DNA of 43,425 nt from an uncultured Azohydromonas sp. (lineage in GTDB: Bacteria > Pseudomonadota > Gammaproteobacteria > Burkholderiales > Burkholderiaceae_C): assembly GCF_937926365.1 (NCBI RefSeq), contig NZ_CALAOH010000219.1:1-43425 (forward strand), in the 5' to 3' direction. This document shows positions 8,882-16,537 of the stretch, one piece after another. The notes beneath the pieces are model-generated. The model made no database searches. It saw nothing but the letters and a program-made list of their open reading frames with translations, and was not told the origin of the DNA. Position numbers and translations under genes: made by a program. The first letter of the stretch is position 1; each line of letters opens with the position of its first letter.

Positions 8882-9546
8882 GCCGCCTCCGCGACGGCGG
8901 GCAGCGGCAGGCCGCGGAAGACGTCGCCGTACAGGCGGAAGAAGGCGCGCGCGGCGTGCACGATGGCGGCCTGGTCGCGCGGGTCGCCGATGCGGTCCAT
9001 CAGCCGCGCGAAGTGAGCGGTGTGCTCCTGGTCCAGCGTGCCGTGGGAGCGCAGGTAGCTGAAGGCGGCATCGGGCAGCCGCAGCCGCAGTTGGATGGCG
9101 TCGGCCGCGCGCAGCGCCAGCGCCACGCTGGTGCCTTCGAGCACGTGCACCATGCCGAAGAAGCCCAGCGGGTTGCCTCGCGCGATGGTGTCGTAGGCGT
9201 AGGCCACCATCACCTCGGTAGCGTGGCCCGGCGCGCCGTGGCGCACGGCCTCGGCGTCGCCGCCGCAGGCCGTGATGTCGTTCAGGATCCATTCGTCGTG
9301 CCCGGCCTCCTCGGCGATGTACTCGTCCAGCGGGCCGCGCAGCCAGTCGTGCCGCGGCGGCAGCGCCGCGCGCGTGGCCTGCAGCAGCGGCACGGTGTGG
9401 CGCACGTGGTGGTAGGCCTCGCGCAGGAAGGCCTGGTAGCTCGGGAGGGAGACCTCGCCGCGCAGGCAGCCCTGGATGATGGGCACCTCCAGCAGCGAGC
9501 GGCGCGCGGCGTCGGTCTGTTCCAGGAGTTGGGCGAAAAAGCTCAT
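8878..9546 (-). CDS. Heme-oxygenase-like diiron oxidase (TenA/PqqC superfamily)
   Basis: A 222-residue all-helical protein of the heme-oxygenase-like superfamily, often labelled TenA-like or iron-containing redox enzyme. It shows a pattern seen in heme-oxygenase-like diiron oxidases: H168, D172 and H175 in SHGTLDQEH (H-x3-D-x2-H), E137 in HVLEGTS, and acidic residues with H83 in YIAEEAGHDEW. Relatives with this pattern (CADD, UndA, SznF) use a diiron centre and O2 to oxidise amino acids, fatty acids or amines. It does not show the TenA thiaminase cysteine context. The operon places it after an acyl/aryl-activating ligase and before an SDR, so an activated carboxylic acid is a plausible substrate. 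The exact ligand assignment is by eye. Confidence 0.8.
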   Translation of the reverse strand: MSFFAQLLEQTDAARRSLLEVPIIQGCLRGEVSLPSYQAFLREAYHHVRHTVPLLQATRAALPPRHDWLRGPLDEYIAEEAGHDEWILNDITACGGDAEAVRHGAPGHATEVMVAYAYDTIARGNPLGFFGMVHVLEGTSVALALRAADAIQLRLRLPDAAFSYLRSHGTLDQEHTAHFARLMDRIGDPRDQAAIVHAARAFFRLYGDVFRGLPLPAVAEAA

Positions 9547-9563
9547 GGCGGTCGGCTGTCGGT

Positions 9564-11024
9564 TCAGGCAGTGGCGGGTGTGGGGTTGTCGGCGGTATCA
9601 GCCGGTGCCGGGAGGTCCAGCGTGTCGGCATGGCGGCGCAGGATCGCTGCGCGCAGCGGCCGGCCGTTGGGGGTGGACAGGCCCGAGGCGGCGTCGAAGG
9701 CGGCGCGGGCTCGGGTCCAGCGCGCGACGCGGGCGTAGTCGGGCAGGGTGGCGTTGGCGGTGTCCACGGCCGCCTGCAGCGCCGCCTCGGAGGCCCGTGG
9801 ATCCAGCGGCCACAGCACGGCGCTGAGCGCGGGCTGGCCGTCGCCGAAGACCACCGCCTGCGCCACGGCTGGGTGGCTGCGCAGCGCGGTCTCCACCCAC
9901 TCCGGCGACACGTTGCGGCCGAAGGACGTGATCAGCACGTGCTTGCGGCGCCCGCGCACGTGGACGTAGCCGTCGGCATCGATGTGGCCGAGGTCGCCGG
10001 TAGGCCACCAGGGTGGCACCGGGGAGGGATCGCCCAGGTAGCCGCTGAACAGGCTGCCGCCGACTTCCAGCTCGCCGTCGGCCGCGACACGGAGGCGCGC
10101 ATGCGGCAGCGCGCGGCCGGCGCTGCCCGGGCGCTGGGCGCCGGGCAGGTTCAGCGTCTGCACCGAGGCGCCTTCGGACAGCCCGTAGCCCTCGCAGGCC
10201 GGGATGCCCAGCGCCTGCGCGGCGTGCAGCAGCGGCTCGCCCACCGCGGCGCCGCCCACGGCCACGAGCCGCAGCGAGTCCGGCGCGCGCCGGCCGCTGC
10301 GCTGTAGCTCGCCGCACCAGGCGCGCAGCATTTGCGGCAGCAGGATCAGGCTGTGCGGCCGGTGGCGCTCGACCACGCCCTGGAAGCACGCGGCGTCGAA
10401 GCTCGACGAGCCCGACAGTCCCAGCGCCTGCAGCGGCAGCGTCACGCAGGTGGCGCCCTGGGCGAGCGGCGCCATCAGGCCGGCGATGTTCTCCAGCAGC
10501 ACCGCGAAAGGCAGGGCGTTGAGGTGGCGCTCGATGCCCAGTGGCGCCGTGGCCTCGGCCAGTCCGCGCGCGACCCGCTGCATCGCGTCGGCGCCCAGGC
10601 ACACGCCCTTGGGCGCACCGGTGGTGCCGGAAGTGAAGGTGATCTTGGCCGTGCCCGGCGGCAGCGTGACCGGCGCCGCGGGCAGCGGCGCCTGCAGCAG
10701 TGTCTCGCCGGCGACCTGGACCGGGTTCCAGGGCAGCGCCGGCCAGCCCGCGGCCAGCATCGGCAGGGCCAGCAGCGTGTCCACGCCGGCGGCGGCCAGG
10801 GCATGCCGCATCTGCTGCGGCGTGAAGAACAGGGGCAGCGGTACGTGCACCACGTCCGCGCGCAGCGTGGCCATGTCGAGCGCGACGAAGGCCGGCGTGT
10901 TGTCCAGCACCGAGGCCAGCACGCGCGTGCCGGCCTGGCGCAGGGCTGCCGTGGCCGCGTCGATGGCGCGCTCCAGCTCGACCGCCGGCCAGGCGTGGTG
11001 CCCGTCGTCCAGTGCCGGCCTCAT
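9564..11024 (-). CDS. AMP-dependent acyl/aryl-acid ligase
   Basis: A 486-residue ANL-superfamily enzyme that would activate a carboxylic acid as its adenylate, perhaps then transferring it to CoA or a carrier. Core motifs in order: P-loop FTSGTTGAPKG (near residue 190), EGYGLSEGA (A5), PTGDLGHIDADG (A7) and GRRKHVLITSFGRNVSPEWVE-type hinge (A8). The usual C-terminal A10 motif ends in a catalytic lysine; here it reads STPNGRPLR, with arginine at the expected position. It is somewhat shorter than typical long-chain acyl-CoA synthetases. The ATG overlaps the upstream gene's stop by 4 bp and the next gene starts 17 bp after this one ends. Confidence 0.87.
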   Translation of the reverse strand: MRPALDDGHHAWPAVELERAIDAATAALRQAGTRVLASVLDNTPAFVALDMATLRADVVHVPLPLFFTPQQMRHALAAAGVDTLLALPMLAAGWPALPWNPVQVAGETLLQAPLPAAPVTLPPGTAKITFTSGTTGAPKGVCLGADAMQRVARGLAEATAPLGIERHLNALPFAVLLENIAGLMAPLAQGATCVTLPLQALGLSGSSSFDAACFQGVVERHRPHSLILLPQMLRAWCGELQRSGRRAPDSLRLVAVGGAAVGEPLLHAAQALGIPACEGYGLSEGASVQTLNLPGAQRPGSAGRALPHARLRVAADGELEVGGSLFSGYLGDPSPVPPWWPTGDLGHIDADGYVHVRGRRKHVLITSFGRNVSPEWVETALRSHPAVAQAVVFGDGQPALSAVLWPLDPRASEAALQAAVDTANATLPDYARVARWTRARAAFDAASGLSTPNGRPLRAAILRRHADTLDLPAPADTADNPTPATA

Positions 11025-11659
11025 GCAGGGTCTCCGCGGCGGGCCAGCCCCTGCAGGGCCAGCTGCAGCTGGCCCGCCACCACCACCGGGCTGTGCTCGT
11101 AGTAACGGCCCCAATCGGCGGCCTGGGTGCCCAGGGCGGCCGGATCGGCCCGGCCCAGCGCCATTTGCGCGATGCCCAGCCGCACGAACAGGTGCCGCAG
11201 CTCCCGCGTCAGCGTGCAGACGCCCCACTGGAAGCCGCAGGCGGCCAGGTGCGGGCCGATCTCGCGGATGAGGCGGCGGCCTTCGCCGGCACGGCTGGCC
11301 GCCAGGTGGCCCAGCTCCACGATGCTCGCGCGCTGCGGCGCGGCGCCGGCGTGGCGCTCCAGCAGCGTCTCGACCGGCGCTTCCAGGTAGTGCTCCAGGA
11401 ACAGCGGCCCCTGCGCAGCCGAGCGGTAGCCCGCAGCAGACACTACCTCCCCGCTGGCGGGGTCCCGCAGGCTCACCAGCACCGGCGCGAAGTGCCGCAC
11501 CCGGGCCCCGTAGCGGCGGCGGTAGACCTCGTGGATGAAGGCCTCGACGGCGTCACGGCCGGCCGAGTCGGGACCATGGACCCGCAGGCCCGGCCGCCTG
11601 GCCGGGGCGCACATCGAAGGATCCGCCGGCTCCCGCGGCGGTAGGGACAGGGACAGCAC
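11021..11659 (-). CDS. Thermostable-hemolysin-family protein (GNAT-like fold)
   Basis: A 212-residue protein resembling the family named after the thermostable (delta) hemolysin of Vibrio. Recognisable parts are VYRRRYGARVRHFAPVLVSL, a FLEHYLEAP segment, VELGHLAASRAGEGRRLI and the C-terminal GRADPAALG...WGRYYEHSP. The family is placed among GNAT-like acyltransferase folds; the hemolysin name reflects one early phenotype and need not apply here. It lacks a signal peptide. The GTG at 11659 is preferred: a strong GAGGAG lies 5 bases upstream on the minus strand. It is the first gene of a five-gene coupled operon, so it may act on the acyl product of the ligase; that is inference. Confidence 0.78.
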   Translation of the reverse strand: MLSLSLPPREPADPSMCAPARRPGLRVHGPDSAGRDAVEAFIHEVYRRRYGARVRHFAPVLVSLRDPASGEVVSAAGYRSAAQGPLFLEHYLEAPVETLLERHAGAAPQRASIVELGHLAASRAGEGRRLIREIGPHLAACGFQWGVCTLTRELRHLFVRLGIAQMALGRADPAALGTQAADWGRYYEHSPVVVAGQLQLALQGLARRGDPA

Positions 11660-11885
11660 ACATGCTCCTCGAAAGACGCCGCGCGGCGCGGCGGAGACTT
11701 CTTCGTGGGCGTGATGCTGGGGAAGGGGGATGAAGGAGGAATTAAGGGAGGCGGGCGCGGTGAGTTGGCGCCTTCTTACTTAATGGGTTGGAGCGGGCGT
11801 CGTCGTAAGTGCGAAGGGGCGTGGGTGTCCAGGAAAATTTCCGCGCCGTGGCATCTCGTGAGCCAAGCCGTTTCGCCTCCTGCTT

Positions 11886-11912
11886 CGTCACTCCCGCGAA
11901 GGCGGGAGTCCA
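11886..11912 (+). repeat. REP-like palindromic repeat, copy 1
   Basis: A 27-base palindromic unit with the core CTCCCGCGAAGGCGGGAG, flanked by CGTCA and TCCA. An inverted copy lies at 12008-12034, and more diverged copies lie at 34914-34940 and 35002-35028. Units of this type occur in intergenic DNA of many proteobacteria. Confidence 0.75.
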
Positions 11913-12007
11913 TGCGGCCCCCAAGCCGCCGCAAGCAGATCGGGTGGAACGTCGGGGCTCAGGTCCTGGTTCGCAGCGTCCAGGCTTCGTGCTGACGTGG
12001 GACCGCC

Positions 12008-12034
12008 TGGATTCCCGCCTTCGCGGGAATGACG
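12008..12034 (-). repeat. REP-like palindromic repeat, copy 2 (inverted)
   Basis: Reads TGGATTCCCGCCTTCGCGGG followed by AATGACG, the reverse complement of copy 1 apart from two positions. The two units face each other across 95 bases, like the paired units of REPIN-type elements. Confidence 0.75.
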
Positions 12035-12127
12035 GAGTCGTTGGCGAGGCAGCTCAGCTCCCGGCCAACGTCCAGCCACTTTCCCCGGACAGCAGTGAGC
12101 GAAGGCCAGGGGCGTGGAATGAGACTG

Positions 12128-13297
12128 TCAGCGCACCCCCGCCGGCGTCAGCCGGCGCGAATTGACCGGATCCCGGAACACCAGTGGCTGTTCACGCACC
12201 GGCGCCGGTGCGCCGCTTTCGGCGCGCTGCACCGCTTCCTGCACCAGGTGGTGGTGCGGACTCTTGGCACACACCGGGTCGGCGGCCTCGGCGTCGTGGG
12301 CGATCAAATAAGCCTGGCAGCGGCAGCCGCCCAGGTCCTGTTCCTTGTGCTCGCAGCTGGCGCAGGGCTCCTTCATCCAGCCCGTGCCGCGGTAGCGGTT
12401 GAAGCCCTCGGAATCGAACCAGGCCGCGCGCAGCGAACTCTCGCGCACATTGGGAAAGCTGAGGCCCGGCAGCATCTTGGCGGTGTGGCAGGGCAGCAGG
12501 TCGCCGTCGGGCGTGACGGTGATGAACATGTTCCCCCAGCCGTTGACGCACTTCTTGGCCCGGCCCTCGTGGTAGTCCGGCGCGACGAAGAACAGCTTCA
12601 TCCGGTCGCCCAGCTTCAGGCGCCAGGCGTCGGTCACGGCCTCGGCGCGCCGCAGCTGCTCGCGCGTGGGCAGCAGCTGCTCGCGGTTGAGGAAGGCCCA
12701 GGAGTAGTACTGCGTGTTGGCCAGCTCCACGTACTCCGCGCCCAACTCGTCGGCCAGGGCGATGATCGGGTCGATGTGGTCGATGTTGAGGCGGTGCAGC
12801 ACCACGTTCATCACCATCGGCCAGCCCTGTTCCTTGATCAGCGCGGCGACGCGGCGCTTCAGCTCGAAGGTCTTGGTGTGCGAGAGGAAGTCGTTGACTT
12901 CCCTGGTCGAGTCCTGGAACGAGAGCTGCACGTGGTCCAGCCCCGCCGCCTTGAGCGCCCGGGCGCGCTGGGGCGTGAGACCCACGCCCGAGGTCAGCAG
13001 GTTGGTGTAGTAGCCCAGGCGGTGCGCCTCGGCGACGAGATCTTCCAGGTCCTCGCGCAGCAGCGGCTCGCCGCCGGAGAAGCCGCACTGCACGGCACCC
13101 AGCTCGCGGCCCTCGCGCAGCACGCGCAGCCACTCGGCGGTGGACAGCTCCTGATCGTGCCGGGCGAAATCGACCGGGTTGTAGCAAAACACGCAGTGCA
13201 GCGGGCAGCGGTACGTGACCTCCGCCAGCAGCCACAGCGGCGGGCCGGGGCGCGCCGCGGCCAGCGCGGCGCTGGTGGCGGGCAGGGGCGATGACAT
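12128..13297 (-). CDS. pqqE: PqqA peptide cyclase, radical SAM enzyme PqqE
   Basis: A 389-residue radical SAM enzyme that joins the Glu and Tyr side chains of the PqqA peptide, the first step in making the redox cofactor pyrroloquinoline quinone. The SAM cluster motif is CPLHCVFC (C31, C35, C38) after EVTYR. FSGGEPLLRED follows near residue 90. The C-terminal SPASM region supplies further cysteines: KKCVNGWGN, LLPCHTAKM, PCASCEHKEQ, GGCRCQAY and DPVCAKS. Its ATG overlaps the pqqD stop by one base (TGATG). It is the last gene of pqqABCDE and lies upstream of a 470-bp non-coding stretch. Confidence 0.96.
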   Translation of the reverse strand: MSSPLPATSAALAAARPGPPLWLLAEVTYRCPLHCVFCYNPVDFARHDQELSTAEWLRVLREGRELGAVQCGFSGGEPLLREDLEDLVAEAHRLGYYTNLLTSGVGLTPQRARALKAAGLDHVQLSFQDSTREVNDFLSHTKTFELKRRVAALIKEQGWPMVMNVVLHRLNIDHIDPIIALADELGAEYVELANTQYYSWAFLNREQLLPTREQLRRAEAVTDAWRLKLGDRMKLFFVAPDYHEGRAKKCVNGWGNMFITVTPDGDLLPCHTAKMLPGLSFPNVRESSLRAAWFDSEGFNRYRGTGWMKEPCASCEHKEQDLGGCRCQAYLIAHDAEAADPVCAKSPHHHLVQEAVQRAESGAPAPVREQPLVFRDPVNSRRLTPAGVR

Positions 13298-13581
13298 CAG
13301 GCGGCCTCCCACTCCAGCCAGCGCTGCTTGCCGGCAATCTCCATGAAGGCCACCACGTCCTTCTCCAGGCCCTGCATGCCGAAAGCCTGCTCCAGCTCCT
13401 CGACGATCCGCGCCACGCTGCGCGTGCCGTCGCAGCGCCTGAGGATCTCGCCGCCGCTCTGGTTGAGTTTCACCATGCCTTCCGGGTAGAGCAGCACGAA
13501 GCAGTTCTGGACTTCCTCCCACTGCAGCCTGAACCCGCGGCCGATGCGCGGGCTGCTTTCCAGCGGCGGCGCGGCGTTCAC
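13297..13581 (-). CDS. pqqD: PQQ biosynthesis chaperone PqqD
   Basis: A 94-residue peptide chaperone that binds PqqA and delivers it to PqqE. The family pattern is visible: RIGRGFRLQWEEVQNCFVLL, YPEGMVKLNQSGGEILRRC and a C-terminal helix with DVVAFMEIAGKQRWLE. The GTG start overlaps the pqqC stop by 4 bp (GTGA), and the stop overlaps the pqqE start by one base, so it is translated in a coupled chain. Length matches the family. Confidence 0.94.
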   Translation of the reverse strand: MNAAPPLESSPRIGRGFRLQWEEVQNCFVLLYPEGMVKLNQSGGEILRRCDGTRSVARIVEELEQAFGMQGLEKDVVAFMEIAGKQRWLEWEAA

Positions 13582-14327
13582 GTGTTGACTCCGTAACGCT
13601 GCGCCATGGCGTCGTTCATGGCCCACAGGATGTCGAGCTTGAACTGCAGGATCTCCAGCGCCCGCTCCTGCAGCGCGCGGGTGTTGAAGTGGTCCAGCGT
13701 GATCGCCAGGCCCTGCTCCACGTCGCGCCGCGCCTGGCTGACGCGGTTGCGGAAGTAGGTCAGCCCCTCGGCCTCGATCCATCCGTAGTGCTGCGGCCAG
13801 GTCGCCAGGCGCTGCTTGTGGATCTCGGGCGCGAACAGCTCCGTCAGCGAGGAGCACACCGCCTCCTGCCACGGCGCCTTGCGCGCGAAGTTCACATACG
13901 CGTCCACCGCGAAGCGCACGGCCGGGACGAGATGGCGCAGGTCCTCGACCTCCTTGCGGCTCAAGCCCACGGCCTGCGCCAGCCGCAACCAGGCCTCGAT
14001 GCCGCCCGGGTCCTTGATGCCGCCGATTTCAAAACCGTCGTGGTCCAGGATGCGCTGCACCCAGCCGCGGCGCACTTCGCGGTCGGGGCAGTTGGCCATC
14101 ACGTTCGCGTCCTTCACGGGAATCGCGATCTGGTAATAGAACCGGTTGGCCACCCAGCCCCGCACCTGCTCCGGCGTGGCCTTGCCGGTGTTGAGCATCA
14201 CGTTGAACGGGTGGTGGATGTGATAGCTGCGTCCGCGCTCGCGCAGCTTGGCTTCGAACTCCTCGCGGCTCCAGGCCGGGCGGTCGTCATGGGCGGGGGC
14301 GGCTTGGTACAGGATGTCGGCGCGCAT
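13578..14327 (-). CDS. pqqC: Pyrroloquinoline-quinone synthase PqqC
   Basis: A 249-residue oxidase that performs the last ring closure and eight-electron oxidation to PQQ using O2 and no metal or cofactor. Characteristic stretches are YHIHHPFNVMLNTGK near residue 35, WVANRFYYQIAIPVKDA near 58 and LDHDGFEIGGIKDPGGIEAWLR near 93, with the C-terminal YFRNRVSQARRDVEQGL. It has the same heme-oxygenase-like fold as the oxidase at 8878-9546 but belongs to a clearly different subfamily. It lies 33 bp after pqqB and is coupled to pqqD. Confidence 0.96.
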   Translation of the reverse strand: MRADILYQAAPAHDDRPAWSREEFEAKLRERGRSYHIHHPFNVMLNTGKATPEQVRGWVANRFYYQIAIPVKDANVMANCPDREVRRGWVQRILDHDGFEIGGIKDPGGIEAWLRLAQAVGLSRKEVEDLRHLVPAVRFAVDAYVNFARKAPWQEAVCSSLTELFAPEIHKQRLATWPQHYGWIEAEGLTYFRNRVSQARRDVEQGLAITLDHFNTRALQERALEILQFKLDILWAMNDAMAQRYGVNT

Positions 14328-14360
14328 GATGGGTCTCCGTTGTCGTTGTGTTGTTGAGGC

Positions 14361-15281
14361 TCAGAGGTCGAGGGTCATGCCGTCCTCGCACACGGTGATG
14401 CCCGCGCGGTCGAGCTCGGCGCGCTCGGCCGAGTCCTCGTCGAGGATGGGATTGGTGTTGTTGATGTGGATGAGCAGGCGGCGGGTGGAGGGGGGCAGCT
14501 TGTCCAGCCACTCGACCATGCCGCCCGGGCCGCTCTGCGCCAGGTGGCCGATGTCGCGCGCGGTCTTGCGGCTCAGGCCCAGGCGCTGCATCTCGTCGTC
14601 GGTCCAGAAGGTGCCGTCCACCAGCACGGCGTCGGCCTGGTGCATGGCGTCGAACACCTGCGCGTCGATCTCGCCCAGGCCCGGCGCGTAGAACAGCGTG
14701 CGCCCGCTGCGCGGGTCCGTGACCAGCAGCCCGATGTTGTCGCCTGGCTCCGGCGCGTCACGGTGCGGCGAGTAGGGCGCGGCCTTGCTGGAGAGCGCAA
14801 TGGCGCGGAACACCAGCGGCGCCAGCCCCGGGATCTCGAAGGCCGAGCCGTCGGGCTGGATGCGGTGGCGGTCCACGCCGCAGTAGTGCGTGAGCACGCG
14901 CAGCACCGGGTTGCCCTCGCTCAGGTCCTGCGCCACCGGGTCGGTGCACCACAGCGGCAGCGGGCTGGTGCGCTCGCGCAGCATGAACAGGCCCGTGGCG
15001 TGGTCGATCTGGCCGTCGATGAGCAGCACCGCGGCGATGGCGCTGTCGCGCAGGCTGCGCCCGGGCTGCAGTGCCGGCGTGGCCTTGATCTGCTGGAGGA
15101 TGTCCGGCGAGGCGTTGAGCAGCAGCCCGTCGGCGCCCGCGTCGGGCTGGATGAAGAGGGAAGACTGCGTGCGGGCCTTGGCGCGCACGGTGCCGGCGCG
15201 CTGTCCGGCGCAGTTGCGGCAGTTGCAGTTCCACTGCGGAAAGCCTCCGCCGGCGGCGGAGCCCAGGATGGTGATGCGCAT
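14361..15281 (-). CDS. pqqB: PQQ biosynthesis hydroxylase PqqB
   Basis: A 306-residue metallo-beta-lactamase-fold protein. It starts MRITILGSAAGGGFPQWNCNC, typical of PqqB, which has been shown in other bacteria to hydroxylate the tyrosine of the PQQ precursor. Metal-binding-type motifs include DGQIDHATGL and LIHINNTNPI. The cysteine cluster CNCRNCAGQ near residues 19-27 is the structural zinc site known in the family. It follows pqqA after an 84-base gap that contains a strong hairpin. Confidence 0.95.
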   Translation of the reverse strand: MRITILGSAAGGGFPQWNCNCRNCAGQRAGTVRAKARTQSSLFIQPDAGADGLLLNASPDILQQIKATPALQPGRSLRDSAIAAVLLIDGQIDHATGLFMLRERTSPLPLWCTDPVAQDLSEGNPVLRVLTHYCGVDRHRIQPDGSAFEIPGLAPLVFRAIALSSKAAPYSPHRDAPEPGDNIGLLVTDPRSGRTLFYAPGLGEIDAQVFDAMHQADAVLVDGTFWTDDEMQRLGLSRKTARDIGHLAQSGPGGMVEWLDKLPPSTRRLLIHINNTNPILDEDSAERAELDRAGITVCEDGMTLDL

Positions 15282-15314
15282 GGCGTCCCGTGATCCCGTG
15301 ATCTGGATGTGCGC

Positions 15315-15344
15315 GGGGCGGCACGGCTCGCACCGTGCCGCCCC
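15315..15344 (-). terminator. Strong hairpin between pqqA and pqqB
   Basis: A perfect 12-bp stem with a 6-base loop (GGGGCGGCACGG / CCGTGCCGCCCC). No T-run follows on the minus strand, so it is more likely a partial terminator or a 3' stabiliser that leaves more pqqA mRNA than pqqBCDE mRNA. Higher pqqA levels are known from other pqq operons. Confidence 0.6.
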
Positions 15345-15365
15345 GGCTTGGTCGCTGTCAGTCGA

Positions 15366-15440
15366 TCAGCGAGCCGCCACGTACATCGTGATTTCGAAGC
15401 CGAAACGCAGATCGGTGGCGGTAGGGGTCGTCCATTGCAT
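15366..15440 (-). CDS. pqqA: PQQ precursor peptide PqqA
   Basis: A 24-residue peptide that is the substrate for PQQ. The C-terminal half contains the Glu-x3-Tyr pair that becomes the cofactor: E16 and Y20 in GFEITMYVAAR. The start MQWTTPTATDLRFGF is typical. A strong AAGGAG lies 8 bases upstream of the ATG on the minus strand. It is first in the pqqABCDE operon; its promoter must lie in the 200-base region shared with the divergent iminopeptidase gene. Confidence 0.95.
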   Translation of the reverse strand: MQWTTPTATDLRFGFEITMYVAAR

Positions 15441-15640
15441 GCTCAGGTCTCCTTGTGGTGGCGCGGCGCCTTGTGAGTCTTGGAGCGTCCGCGGGAACGT
15501 CGTTCCAGGCGCCATCGTCTCGCCGACGGCCGGTGCGCCACAGGCGGGAGGTCTGGAATCGCGCCTCATGAAAATCATGAATCTGCGGCGGACACCCCGC
15601 GCCGCGCCGGGGTGCTTGCCGTGGCCGATACCATCGCCGC

Positions 15641-16537
15641 GTGTCTTCCGAGCTGTACGCATCACCGCTGCGCACCCACGCCTGGCCCGTGGGCCACGAC
15701 CACGTGCTGCACGTGGAGGAATGGGGCCGTGACGACGGCCTGCCCGCGCTGCTGCTGCACGGCGGCCCGGGCTCCGGCTGCAGCCCGCTGCTGCGCCAGG
15801 GTTTCGACCTGGAGCGCTATCGCCTGATCTGTCCGGACCAGCGTGGCGCCGGGCACAGCGTGCCGCGCGGCAGCCTGCTGAAGAACACCACCGAAAAGCT
15901 GCTGGACGACCTGTGGCTGCTGCGCCGGCGCCTGGGCATCGAGCGCTGGCTGGTGGTGGGCGGCTCCTGGGGCGCGACGCTGGCCCTGGCGCATGCGCTG
16001 GACCAGCCCGAGGCGGTCAGCGGGCTGCTGCTGCGCAACACCTTCCTGGCGCGCGAGGAGGACATCGCCGCTTTCTTCGACGGCGCGCCGGAGGAACTGG
16101 CCCAAGGGTGGCGCACGCTGCCCGAAATGGAAGCCGAGGCGGCGCGGGCGCTGTCGCTGCGCTGGTGGTGGTGGGAACGGCAGCGCTGCGGGCACGACGA
16201 GGGCACCGCGGCGCCCGAGGGCGAGGCGCTGGCCGCGCTGGTGGACCGCTACCGCGTGCAGGCGCACTACCTGCGCCAGGGCTGCTGGCTGCAGTCGCCA
16301 CCGCTGCTGGAGCGCTGCGCGGCGCTGCCGCGCGTGCCGGTGCACCTGCTGCACGGCGCGCAGGACGCCGTGTGCCCGCCCGAAGGCGCGCTTGCGCTGC
16401 AGGCCGCCGTGCCCTGGGCGACGCTGGAGATGCTGCCCGGCGTGGGCCACGACCCGGCGCACCCGCTGCTGCAGGCGGCGCTGCGGCGCGCGCTGGACGC
16501 CTTCGCGGCGCAGGGTGACTTCGGGGGGCTGCCATGA
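15641..16537 (+). CDS. pip: Proline iminopeptidase (alpha/beta hydrolase, S33)
   Basis: A 298-residue cytoplasmic peptidase that removes N-terminal proline from peptides. It has the oxyanion motif LLHGGPGSG (39-46), DQRGAGHS (66-73), nucleophile S109 in VGGSWGATLAL, D242 in HGAQDAVCPP and H270 in GVGHDPAHP. The start is GTG at 15641. It lies divergent from pqqA and overlaps the next gene, a sensor kinase, by 4 bp. A link to PQQ, for example breakdown of leftover PqqA peptide, is possible but not shown. Confidence 0.9.
   Translation: MSSELYASPLRTHAWPVGHDHVLHVEEWGRDDGLPALLLHGGPGSGCSPLLRQGFDLERYRLICPDQRGAGHSVPRGSLLKNTTEKLLDDLWLLRRRLGIERWLVVGGSWGATLALAHALDQPEAVSGLLLRNTFLAREEDIAAFFDGAPEELAQGWRTLPEMEAEAARALSLRWWWWERQRCGHDEGTAAPEGEALAALVDRYRVQAHYLRQGCWLQSPPLLERCAALPRVPVHLLHGAQDAVCPPEGALALQAAVPWATLEMLPGVGHDPAHPLLQAALRRALDAFAAQGDFGGLP

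Larger units (their letters stand above)
11660..12127. other. Non-coding region upstream of the ligase/oxidase operon
   Basis: About 470 bases between pqqE and the hemolysin-family gene, both on minus. It holds the promoter region of the downstream operon and an inverted pair of palindromic repeats listed separately. The stretch next to the operon (about 11700-11810) is less G+C-rich than its surroundings, as expected for a promoter. A weak candidate on the minus strand is TTACGA with TTAAGT about 17 bases downstream. The open frames here look like base-composition effects. Confidence 0.55.

Noticed and set aside
11021..11659. Calling the first operon gene a hemolysin toxin
   Set aside because: The family name comes from one Vibrio phenotype. 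No signal peptide, pore motif or toxin context is present, whereas the neighbours are metabolic enzymes.
11705..12165. Short open frames in the non-coding stretch before the hemolysin-family operon
   Set aside because: They run through the palindromic repeats and lack ribosome sites and recognisable sequence.
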